From Bryobacterales bacterium (lineage in GTDB: Bacteria > Acidobacteriota > Terriglobia > Bryobacterales > Bryobacteraceae): a DNA stretch of 8,672 nucleotides. The notes under the pieces were generated by a model. It was not told the DNA's origin. It saw nothing but the letters and a program-made list of their open reading frames with translations, and ran no database searches. The stretch lies in assembly GCA_025353235.1 (NCBI GenBank), contig JANXQZ010000144.1, positions 1-8,672 on the forward strand, read 5' to 3'. Positions within the stretch are counted from its first letter, which is position 1. Each line of letters opens with the position of its first letter. This document shows positions 1-5,457 of the stretch, one piece after another. The position numbers and the translations under genes were made by a program.

Positions 1-615
1 GAGGCGGCTGGGTTGGAACAGGCAACGAAGATTGTGCTGCCTGGAGTGGGGCACTTCGGACAGATGCTGCGCGCGCTCGACGCCATGGGCGTGAGACAGA
101 CGTTGCTAGAGCGCATCCACGCCGGAACCCCGTTCCTGGGCATCTGCCTAGGATTGCAGGCTCTGTTTCAGAAGAGCGAGGAAGCGCCTGAATTGGACGG
201 ATTGGGTCTTTTCGAGGGCACTATCAAACGCTTTGCAGCAGACGCGCGCGTGCCGCACATGGGCTGGAACGAGCTCGTCCCAAGTGCCGAGTCGCAGCTC
301 TTACGCGGCGTAAGTCCTAACGCTTATGTATACTTCGCACACAGCTACTACGCTCCCCTTACTTCCGCCACGGCCGCCACCTGCACGTATACGCTGCCCT
401 ACACCGCCGTGCTCGAATCTCGCAACGTTTTCGGGGTTCAGTTCCATCCGGAGAAGAGCGGTCCGATTGGGCTGAAGATCGTGAAGAATTTTGTAGAGCT
501 ATCAAATTCAGCCGTAGGGCAGGTTGTCAACCTGCAGCCGATTGCCAATCGGCCCGGCTCTGGAGAGGGTCAAATGCGGCTTCGGAGGGTCGATTACCAA
601 TCGACCGCAGGTTAA
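1..615 (+). CDS. hisH: Imidazole glycerol phosphate synthase, glutaminase subunit HisH (5' end outside window)
   Basis: HisH hydrolyses glutamine and passes ammonia to HisF, which makes IGP and AICAR in histidine biosynthesis. The frame is open from base 1, so the gene starts upstream; roughly 35-45 N-terminal residues are missing compared with the family's ~200. The TTG at 13 is not a credible start, because the class I amidotransferase core is already under way. Visible motifs are [11 protein letters not shown] near the front, the nucleophile-elbow motif GICLGLQ with the catalytic Cys codon at 145-147, PHMGWNE, and FHPEKSG with catalytic His at 445-447 and Glu at 451-453. Family homology ends near VKNFVEL (about base 501). 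The remaining ~37 codons are not HisH-like; most are supplied by the palindromic element at 514-628, and the TAA at 613-615 lies in its right arm. hisF starts 16 bases after the stop. Identity is near certain; the origin of the tail is inferred. Confidence 0.95.
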   Translation, partial: EAAGLEQATKIVLPGVGHFGQMLRALDAMGVRQTLLERIHAGTPFLGICLGLQALFQKSEEAPELDGLGLFEGTIKRFAADARVPHMGWNELVPSAESQLLRGVSPNAYVYFAHSYYAPLTSATAATCTYTLPYTAVLESRNVFGVQFHPEKSGPIGLKIVKNFVELSNSAVGQVVNLQPIANRPGSGEGQMRLRRVDYQSTAG

Positions 616-628
616 CAACCTGCCCCAC
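514..628. repeat. Nested palindromic REP-like element across the hisH/hisF junction
   Basis: Seen directly: four palindromes in mirror order. Outer left (519-535) is GCAGGTTG-T-CAACCTGC, with perfect 8-base arms. Inner left (537-553) is GCCGATT-GCC-AATCGGC. Inner right (588-606) is GGTCGATT-ACC-AATCGACC. Outer right (607-623) is GCAGGTT-AAC-AACCTGC. The outer units also pair with each other: 514-535 and 607-628 are inverted copies matching at 20 of 22 bases, and the inner units match at 13 of 17. A spacer of about 35 bases (554-587) lies between and shows no symmetry that I can find. This architecture is that of REP/BIME-type dispersed elements or a small palindromic insertion. No transposase and no clear target-site duplication are visible, and only one copy lies in this window, so a repeated family is inferred from form alone. 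Confidence 0.8.
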
Positions 629-631
629 AGC

Positions 632-1396
632 ATGCTGACGAAGCGCATCATCCCATGCTTGGACGTCACGAACGGCCGTGTAGTGAAGGGCGTCAATTTC
701 GTGAATCTCCGCGATGCGGGCGATCCAGTAGAGTTGGCCGACCGCTATAATCAGCAAGGCGCGGACGAACTGGTGTTTCTCGACATCACCGCCTCCAGCG
801 ACAACCGCGACACGATGGTTGACGTGGTAGCCCGAACAGCCCGCAGGGTTTTTATCCCATTAACCGTGGGCGGCGGCATTCGCTCAGTCGCCGACGCGCG
901 CAAGATTCTGATGGCCGGAGCCGACAAAGTGAGCGTCAACACGGCCGCTGTGCATCGGCCCGAACTGATCTCCGAGCTAAGCCAGGAGTTTGGCGCGCAG
1001 GCCGTGGTGCTAGCCATCGACGCGCGCCGCAACGCGGACGCTGGCTGGAACGTTTTCACTCGCGGAGGTCGGCATGACGAGGGCCTCGACGCTGTCGAAT
1101 GGGCACGACGAGGCGAAGCGCTGGGAGCGGGCGAAATTCTGCTCACGTCGATGGATACCGACGGCGTGCAGGAAGGATTTGATTGCGATCTCACCCGAAA
1201 CGTCTCGCGCGCGACGCACATTCCCGTGATCGCTTCGGGCGGTGCTGGCAAGCCGGAAGATTTCGGCCTCGTCCTCACGGAAGGCGAAGCCGACGCGGCA
1301 CTCGCGGCTTCGGTTTTTCACTATGGGACGTACACGGTGGCCGACTTGAAAGCGTGGCTGCATGCGCGAAACATTCCGGTGAGGCCCGCGCCATGA
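632..1396 (+). CDS. hisF: Imidazole glycerol phosphate synthase, cyclase subunit HisF
   Basis: HisF is the (beta/alpha)8-barrel cyclase that uses HisH-derived ammonia to convert PRFAR into IGP and AICAR. The ATG at 632 gives [16 protein letters not shown], the standard family N-terminus, and 254 aa, the usual length. Both catalytic aspartates fall at their canonical numbers: D11 in PCLDV and D130 in LAIDARR. The phosphate-binding motifs LTVGGGIRS (about 77-85) and [11 protein letters not shown] (197-207) are present. The frame is open further upstream to TTG at 524, but that stretch is palindromic element sequence and not HisF-like. No purine-rich ribosome site precedes the ATG (the bases are CTGCCCCACAGC), so translation probably depends on ribosomes ending hisH 16 bases earlier. 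The stop overlaps the hisA start by four bases (ATGA). Confidence 0.97.
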   Translation: MLTKRIIPCLDVTNGRVVKGVNFVNLRDAGDPVELADRYNQQGADELVFLDITASSDNRDTMVDVVARTARRVFIPLTVGGGIRSVADARKILMAGADKVSVNTAAVHRPELISELSQEFGAQAVVLAIDARRNADAGWNVFTRGGRHDEGLDAVEWARRGEALGAGEILLTSMDTDGVQEGFDCDLTRNVSRATHIPVIASGGAGKPEDFGLVLTEGEADAALAASVFHYGTYTVADLKAWLHARNIPVRPAP

Positions 1397-2070
1397 TAAT
1401 TCCCTGCATCGATCTGATGGACGGCAAAGTGGTTCAGCTTGTTCAAGGGCGCGAGAAGGCACTAGAAGGCGACACTCCGCTCGAAATGCTGCGCAAGTTC
1501 GAGGCGTTTCCTCAGATTCAAGTAATCGATCTAGATGCCGCTCTGAACCAGGGCTCGAATCTTGAGATCGTAAATTGGCTAGCATCGAAGACTCTCACTC
1601 GTGTCGGAGGCGGTGTGCGATCAGCCAGCCGCGCGCTCGAACTGGTCGACGCAGGAGCCTATCGCGTAATTGTCGGGACCGCTGCATTTAGCCGACCCGT
1701 CCTGGACGAAATCGTGGAGGCAGTCGGGGCGGAGCGGCTCATTATTGCGCTCGATTCCAAGCAAGGCGAGATCGTCATTCGCGGCTGGACGGAATCCACG
1801 CACTTGAAAGCAGAAGAATGGCTGGGCTACTTCGAACCTTTCTGCTCGGGATTTCTCTGCACGTATGTCGACAAGGAAGGCATGCTGCAAGGGACTGACC
1901 TCGCTTGGTTCCGCCGCTTGCGTGCGGCTACCCGGCACGAACTCACCGCAGCGGGCGGGATCACTACGATGCAAGACATTGAAGAGCTGCGCAAGCTCGA
2001 GATCCACTCCGCATTGGGTATGGCGATCTATACCGGGCGGCTCGACCTAGACGAACTGGCCAAGCTCTAA
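1393..2070 (+). CDS. hisA: Phosphoribosylformimino-AICAR ribotide isomerase HisA
   Basis: HisA catalyses the Amadori-type isomerisation of ProFAR to PRFAR, the substrate of HisF-HisH. The start is fixed by the ATGA overlap with hisF and by the N-terminus [16 protein letters not shown], which carries the first catalytic Asp (D7). The second is D121 in IIALDSK, homologous to HisF D130. Other family marks are LVQG (16-19), VIDLDAA (44-50), RVGGGVRS (70-77) and TAAGGI (185-190). At 225 aa it is 15-20 residues shorter than most HisA proteins (about 240-245), and PCIDL replaces the usual PAIDL. It therefore looks like a compact, diverged member, though both catalytic residues are kept. A PriA-type bifunctional role cannot be excluded from sequence, but nothing points to it. 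The downstream STAS gene begins at the very next base. Confidence 0.93.
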   Translation: MIIPCIDLMDGKVVQLVQGREKALEGDTPLEMLRKFEAFPQIQVIDLDAALNQGSNLEIVNWLASKTLTRVGGGVRSASRALELVDAGAYRVIVGTAAFSRPVLDEIVEAVGAERLIIALDSKQGEIVIRGWTESTHLKAEEWLGYFEPFCSGFLCTYVDKEGMLQGTDLAWFRRLRAATRHELTAAGGITTMQDIEELRKLEIHSALGMAIYTGRLDLDELAKL

Positions 2071-2418
2071 ATGGCTTTGAACTACATCGATTGGGACCGG
2101 AACGGCATTCTGGTGCTCAGCCTCAGCGGACGCCTCACCTTAGGCGAGGGGACGCGTCTGCTGCGGCAGCTAATCGAAGATGCCTTGGCGCTCGGCAAGA
2201 ACAATATTGTCCTGCAGATGGGCGAAGTGGTCCACATCGACAGCACCGGTTTGGGCGAACTGGTGGCGCGCCATAAAGCAGTGGCCCAGCATGGCGGAAA
2301 ATTGAAGCTGGCGAAGCTGGGCTCCAGGGCGCAGGCACTGGTGCAACTGACCCGGCTCCATACTGTGTTCGAAATCTATAAAGATGAAGATTCAGCCGTC
2401 GCGAGTTTCCAGAGCTAG
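2071..2418 (+). CDS. STAS-domain anti-sigma factor antagonist (SpoIIAA/RsbV-like)
   Basis: This is a single STAS domain of 115 aa, the usual length of stand-alone anti-anti-sigma proteins, which bind an anti-sigma kinase when unphosphorylated and so release a sigma factor. The motif VHIDSTGLGEL (about 54-64) contains the phosphoacceptor serine at position 58, the same number as in Bacillus SpoIIAA. The surrounding pattern, with hydrophobic strands VLSLSGRL and NIVLQM and a final helix after QLTRLHTVFEIY, is typical. The ATG follows the hisA TAA with no spacer, so it is co-transcribed and probably coupled. No RsbW-type serine kinase lies in the window, so its partner is unknown. The ECF pair next door uses a zinc-finger anti-sigma, which STAS proteins are not known to bind. 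The stop codon shares the bases CTAG with the stop of the convergent gene. Confidence 0.9.
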   Translation: MALNYIDWDRNGILVLSLSGRLTLGEGTRLLRQLIEDALALGKNNIVLQMGEVVHIDSTGLGELVARHKAVAQHGGKLKLAKLGSRAQALVQLTRLHTVFEIYKDEDSAVASFQS

Positions 2419-3527
2419 AATTTCTTCAACTCTTCCACAAGTCCCTTCAACCCGCGCTTGTGATAAAGCTGCAGCAAGCGCTGCTCTTCTGCCGACGGTC
2501 CCAGCACTTTCTGCAAGCGCGGATCGGCCAAGTCCGCACGGTTCGGAATCCACACCGTTCCGTCCGCGAACTCCACATTGCTGACATACCCGCTCATCCC
2601 CTCGATAGCCAGCGGCTGGCCTGAGGTACGCGGAAATTTTAGCGCCGTATCGCTCAGGATTTGACTCTTCTGCCCAGGTGCCAAATTCAACTGCGCCGGG
2701 ACCGCTCCAGCCAGAAACTCGCGGCCCTGCCCGTCTTGCAGAATCCACCCAATCTCTAAATAGCGCACCGCCCGGTCAGACCGATTCCGCACTTCGACGC
2801 GCGGAGCCCGCGCCTCGTTCCCCGCGATCCGCGCCATCCCTTCCAGCGGTTCAATCGGAGAATCCGGCAAGTGCAGAAACGCGAATTGCATCTGCTTCTC
2901 GGGCTCGAAATTTGTAGCTCTTCCCCCGCGAACCATCTGCACGTCCACATTGGGGCGATCCGTCTGGCGCGCCATGCTGGCCAGAACCTCGTGCTGCAGT
3001 TTATCGGGGCCGCCGGATGCAAGCAGCGCTTTGAAGTACTGCCGGTCGCGCCTTGCTTCCCACTCGCATACCGTGAGCGTCCTACGAGAATTCAGCTTGT
3101 CGGGACCGTAAAACTGAAGATCGTCGAACAGCACTCCATCCAGGCCCACTAGAACGGGGACGCTCGCTCCCGTCTGCAAAGGACGCAGCAGGCGTAGGTC
3201 GATCCGGATTGGGAACGATTCGCCAGGACCTACATCCAGGCTAGTAACCGTCACCGATCCTTTGCCGCCAGGCGTGAAATCTTGCGCCGTAACCACCATC
3301 GTGATGCCCCGAATGCGGCGGGCGCTGGAATTGCGAAGCGACAACGCCGCGTGCAGATCGAGCAGCATCGCGCCACCGCGAGCCGATTCGTTCGATTCGC
3401 CATAGTCGGCGGAAAGAAACGAAACGGGGGAGTCCTTCGGCAGGTCGATCCTTGGAAGAACTCCTGCGAAAAGCGAACCAGTCGCCAGCGCGCAGGCAGA
3501 CAAGCCAGCGGCGATCTTACTGTGCAT
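2415..3527 (-). CDS. Exported protein with two related beta-rich repeats, third gene of an ECF sigma operon
   Basis: I do not recognise a named family. The 370-aa product begins with a short basic n-region and a hydrophobic stretch (about 5-24, ending LFAGVL), consistent with a signal peptide, so it probably acts outside the cytoplasm. Two regions resemble each other. Residues ~56-165 contain LSLRNSSARRIRGITMVV, then SLDVGPGESFPI, then GVLFDDLQFYG. Residues ~243-345 contain VEVRNRSDRAVRYLEIGW, then QLNLAPGQKSQIL, then GYVSNVEFADG. This pattern suggests duplicated Ig-like beta-sandwich modules of the kind that carry 'N-S-S/D-R' strand turns. The C-terminus is a charged helix ending in ELKKF. 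The ATG overlaps the anti-sigma gene by 11 bases, so the two are coupled and the protein is probably made together with the sigma factor. A role as sensor, target or envelope factor is a guess. Confidence 0.8.
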   Translation of the reverse strand: MHSKIAAGLSACALATGSLFAGVLPRIDLPKDSPVSFLSADYGESNESARGGAMLLDLHAALSLRNSSARRIRGITMVVTAQDFTPGGKGSVTVTSLDVGPGESFPIRIDLRLLRPLQTGASVPVLVGLDGVLFDDLQFYGPDKLNSRRTLTVCEWEARRDRQYFKALLASGGPDKLQHEVLASMARQTDRPNVDVQMVRGGRATNFEPEKQMQFAFLHLPDSPIEPLEGMARIAGNEARAPRVEVRNRSDRAVRYLEIGWILQDGQGREFLAGAVPAQLNLAPGQKSQILSDTALKFPRTSGQPLAIEGMSGYVSNVEFADGTVWIPNRADLADPRLQKVLGPSAEEQRLLQLYHKRGLKGLVEELKKF

Positions 3528-4167
3528 AGTAAACCTTGTTCAGCGTGACTTGGCCGCTATCGGCATCCACATACCGCACGCCAGCCGAATCCTGCATGTT
3601 TACGGAAACGGTGGCTCCCTCGGAACTCGGGTGCATCAGCGCCAGCCCGCGGCCATTCGTCTTCACTTCAATCGACAAGGGACTCGCCTCCAGCACCACC
3701 GCATCCTGGTTTACAGCTGGAGCGCGAAAATTGGAACCGATCCGATTCCACCGAACTTGGCTCACTGCGGCAATCAGGTGATCCATTTGCCGCATCGGAA
3801 GATTGAGCCAGACAGCCGCCACCACAACCACGGCCGCGCAACCCAGTGCCGTCCCGGACAGCCATGCTATGCGAGGCCGGACTGGCCGAACAGTCTTCTC
3901 GAAATCCGCGATGCATTCGCCTGCCGCCAAACCCACGCGAATGTTGCCGGTCATCTCCTGGGAGAGCCGATTCCAGTTAAGGTCGGCAGGCAGATCCGGA
4001 GCCAGATCACGAAGCTGCGCTCCTGCATTTTTTAACGCATCCAGGCCGCTTTGACACCCGGAGCAGTTTGCAACATGCTGCTGAACGCGCCACTGGCCCC
4101 ACCAGCCCAGGTCTTTCCCTGCATAGAGCGCCAGCCGCGCCGCCGTCGGATGAACCAGGGGCGTCAT
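3517..4167 (-). CDS. Membrane-anchored zf-HC2 anti-sigma factor
   Basis: This is a likely ZAS-type anti-sigma factor that holds the sigma factor encoded just upstream. The zinc motif appears as H31-x3-C35-x2-C38 in QQHVANCSGC near the N-terminus, which would be cytoplasmic. One transmembrane segment spans about 100-122 (from IAWLSGTALGCAAVVVVAAV into LNL). The last ~90 residues would face the periplasm and contain beta-type sequence such as SIEVKTNGRGLALM and GATVSVNMQDSAG. That arrangement fits release of the sigma factor by an envelope signal, through proteolysis or a shape change in the zinc domain; the trigger is not visible. The start is fixed by the 4-base ATGA overlap with the sigma gene, and the 3' end overlaps the exported-protein gene by 11 bases. 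The family call is strong from motif plus context; the exact regulatory logic is inferred. Confidence 0.88.
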   Translation of the reverse strand: MTPLVHPTAARLALYAGKDLGWWGQWRVQQHVANCSGCQSGLDALKNAGAQLRDLAPDLPADLNWNRLSQEMTGNIRVGLAAGECIADFEKTVRPVRPRIAWLSGTALGCAAVVVVAAVWLNLPMRQMDHLIAAVSQVRWNRIGSNFRAPAVNQDAVVLEASPLSIEVKTNGRGLALMHPSSEGATVSVNMQDSAGVRYVDADSGQVTLNKVYYAQ

Positions 4168-4769
4168 AGACCTTTCCTTTCCGGTCCTCGACGATTCTTT
4201 TCGACATAGCGCCGGAACTTGATGCGGGCATTAGCGATATGGGAACGCACCGTGGCTTTGGAACAGTTCAGCTGGCGGGCAACTTCCTCGGCGGGCAAAC
4301 CTTCGACATCGCGCAGAATTAAAGCGGTGCGCTCCCGTACCGTCAAGGCCTCCAAGCCGAGTTCCAGATACGCACGATGCTCAGACCGCAACACGGCCTG
4401 CTCCGGACTCTCAGACGGCTCTCGCAGGGGTTCGACCAGATTATCGATCTCGCAGAAATTCACTTTGCCATGTCGGCGAAGGAAGTCAATCGCAGTGTTG
4501 CTGGCGATCCGGGAAAGCCAATGAGCCGCTTTATCGAGATCTTTTAGCTGGTCTTGCCTCTGAAGTGCCTTGATAAATGCTTCCTGGGTGAGATCTTGAG
4601 CGTCGGCGACATTCCCGACAATGCGGTAAATCAGCAGAAAAACCCGCCGCAAGTTGTCGGAAATAAAGCGGCTTTGCTGTTCTTGCGTGACCTGGACTTC
4701 GCTGCCGGTTTCTGACGGGATGCCACGCTCGCTCATGAATTCCTCGAAGGGTGGTGCCGCTGTCATCAT
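4164..4769 (-). CDS. RNA polymerase ECF-family sigma-70 factor
   Basis: The 201-aa protein has the two-domain ECF layout. Region 2 is at about 35-100, with VFLLIYRIVGNVADAQDLTQEAF and AAHWLSRIASNTAIDFLRR for -10 recognition and core binding. Region 4 is at about 139-189, with LTVRERTALILRDVEGLPAEEVARQLNCSKATVRSHI as the helix-turn-helix for -35 contact. There is no region 1.1 or 3. Its stop overlaps the start of the zinc anti-sigma gene by four bases, the usual sigma/anti-sigma pairing. Two starts are possible: the tandem ATGs at 4769/4766, preceded only by a weak AGG, or M12 at 4736 (MSERGIP), preceded by GAGG at 5-base spacing, which is the better ribosome site. I give the longer form; the shorter (190 aa) is equally plausible. 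The target promoter is unknown. Confidence 0.93.
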   Translation of the reverse strand: MMTAAPPFEEFMSERGIPSETGSEVQVTQEQQSRFISDNLRRVFLLIYRIVGNVADAQDLTQEAFIKALQRQDQLKDLDKAAHWLSRIASNTAIDFLRRHGKVNFCEIDNLVEPLREPSESPEQAVLRSEHRAYLELGLEALTVRERTALILRDVEGLPAEEVARQLNCSKATVRSHIANARIKFRRYVEKNRRGPERKGL

Positions 4770-4853
4770 AACCTATTAAGTCCTGACGATAAATTGTCCA
4801 GAACGTGCATGCCGATCTGGATATACTAAACTTCTAACGAAAGGGGATTCGAA
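4770..4853. promoter_or_regulatory. Divergent promoter region between the sigma operon and the DUF4337 gene
   Basis: These 84 bases are the only space between two divergent genes, so both promoters should lie here. On the plus strand TATACT (4822-4827) is a good -10 hexamer about 27 bases before the ATG. I find no convincing -35 at 16-18 bases; TTGTCC (4794-4799) is 22 bases away, too far. An AAGGGG ribosome site (4841-4846) precedes ATG 4854 with 7-base spacing. On the minus strand no clear -35/-10 pair for the sigma gene stands out. Confidence 0.5.
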
Positions 4854-5369
4854 ATGAACGTGGACGAGGAGCTTCATGAGCATGCCGAGCATGCCAAGCA
4901 GCCGTTTGACAAGAAAGTAGCAGCTACCATGGCGGGCATCGCAGCTGCGCTCGCCATCGTGGCCGTGTTTGGACAACTGAGTGCCACCGAGGAACTGCTT
5001 TCCCAGCAAAAAGCGTCGGATCAGTGGGCGTATTCTCAGGCCAAGAATATTCGCCACTACGAGTCCGAGATTGCGCTTGACGTTCTAACCGCTCTCAAAT
5101 CGGACAAGGTTGCGGCTTACAAGGGTAACTCAGAGCGCTTCCGCAAAGAGGCTGAGAAGATACAGGAGAAAGCCAAAGAGTTTGAAATTGAGAGCCGCGT
5201 CGCGGGCGGAAAGGCGCGCCGCTTCCACTTCGGCGAGATCTTTTTGGAGATCGCCATTGTCTTCGCTTCCATCGCCATCCTGACGAAGCGTGAAATTATG
5301 TGGTTGGTGGCCGTGGCTGGCGCTCTCGTCGGCATAGGATTTGCCTGCACCACGTTTCTGGTTCACTAA
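4854..5369 (+). CDS. DUF4337-family membrane protein
   Basis: This 171-aa protein has the DUF4337 layout: a short acidic, His-rich N-terminus (MNVDEELHEHAEHAKQPFDK), a first membrane span at about 22-40, a long charged, probably coiled-coil stretch (about 45-118, rich in Q, K and E, with SQQKASDQWAYSQAKNIR), and two further spans at about 126-144 and 148-169 separated by the short turn TKRE. The spans would anchor the helical part at the inner membrane. No biochemical function is established for the family to my knowledge, and I infer none. It starts at ATG 4854 behind AAGGGG and is transcribed away from the ECF sigma operon, sharing its promoter region. Ten bases after its stop comes a mini-ORF and then homoserine dehydrogenase, so it may be the first gene of that transcript. 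Confidence 0.85.
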   Translation: MNVDEELHEHAEHAKQPFDKKVAATMAGIAAALAIVAVFGQLSATEELLSQQKASDQWAYSQAKNIRHYESEIALDVLTALKSDKVAAYKGNSERFRKEAEKIQEKAKEFEIESRVAGGKARRFHFGEIFLEIAIVFASIAILTKREIMWLVAVAGALVGIGFACTTFLVH

Positions 5370-5379
5370 AGGATTGCTG

Positions 5380-5457
5380 ATGAACCGCTCCCTCACGGTC
5401 ACGGCTCGGTTCACCCAACTGACTGCGCGTCAGCCTGACGTGCCGGAATGCGATTAG
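5380..5457 (+). CDS. Threonine-rich 25-codon mini-ORF ahead of homoserine dehydrogenase (candidate leader peptide)
   Basis: Seen directly: AAAGGA (5368-5373) stands six bases before ATG 5380, a good ribosome site. The 25-codon frame ends at TAG 5455-5457, overlapping the homoserine dehydrogenase start (5448) by ten bases in another frame. Four threonine codons fall within ten residues (LTVTARFTQLT). The downstream gene has no ribosome site of its own. Threonine-rich leader peptides are known to control threonine operons in enteric bacteria (thrL), so a leader or coupling role is plausible. Expression is not proven, and four Thr codons are far fewer than in thrL. It may serve only to bring ribosomes to the next gene. 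Confidence 0.45.
   Translation: MNRSLTVTARFTQLTARQPDVPECD
5419..5443 (+). promoter_or_regulatory. Two mutually exclusive hairpins just before the homoserine dehydrogenase start
   Basis: Hairpin A is CTGAC-TGCGC-GTCAG (5419-5433, five pairs). Hairpin B is GCGCGTCA-GCC-TGACGTGC (5425-5443, eight pairs including one G-U), ending four bases before ATG 5448. They share GTCA, so only one can form at a time. Both lie inside the mini-ORF, so a ribosome translating it would open B and expose the downstream start, while B alone would hide it. No U-run follows, so this is not an intrinsic terminator; any control would act on translation. The structures are read from sequence and the function is inferred. 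Confidence 0.4.

Noticed and set aside
514..628. Palindromic element as an intrinsic terminator between hisH and hisF
   Set aside because: No U-run follows either arm, and the hisH stop and hisF start are embedded in or beside it, so termination here would break a housekeeping operon.
514..628. CRISPR-like repeats or an attachment site
   Set aside because: The repeats are inverted and nested, not direct with regular spacers, and no integrase, tRNA or cas gene is present in the window.
524..631. N-terminal extension of hisF from TTG 524
   Set aside because: The 36 extra codons are palindromic element sequence. HisF homology and D11 numbering begin exactly at ATG 632.
1010..1585. 191-aa open frame on the minus strand opposite hisF/hisA
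   Set aside because: It lies entirely antisense to two genes whose catalytic residues and lengths are canonical. The product is Arg/Ser-rich with no recognisable fold, typical of a shadow frame in GC-rich DNA.
4781..4792. CGTC on the minus strand as an ECF -10 for an autoregulated sigma promoter
   Set aside because: No GGAAC/GAAC-type -35 stands about 16 bases upstream on that strand. A lone four-base match is not evidence.
4794..4827. TTGTCC / TATACT as a sigma-70 promoter pair
   Set aside because: The spacer is 22 bases, outside the usable 16-18 range, so I kept only the -10-like element as a weak hint.
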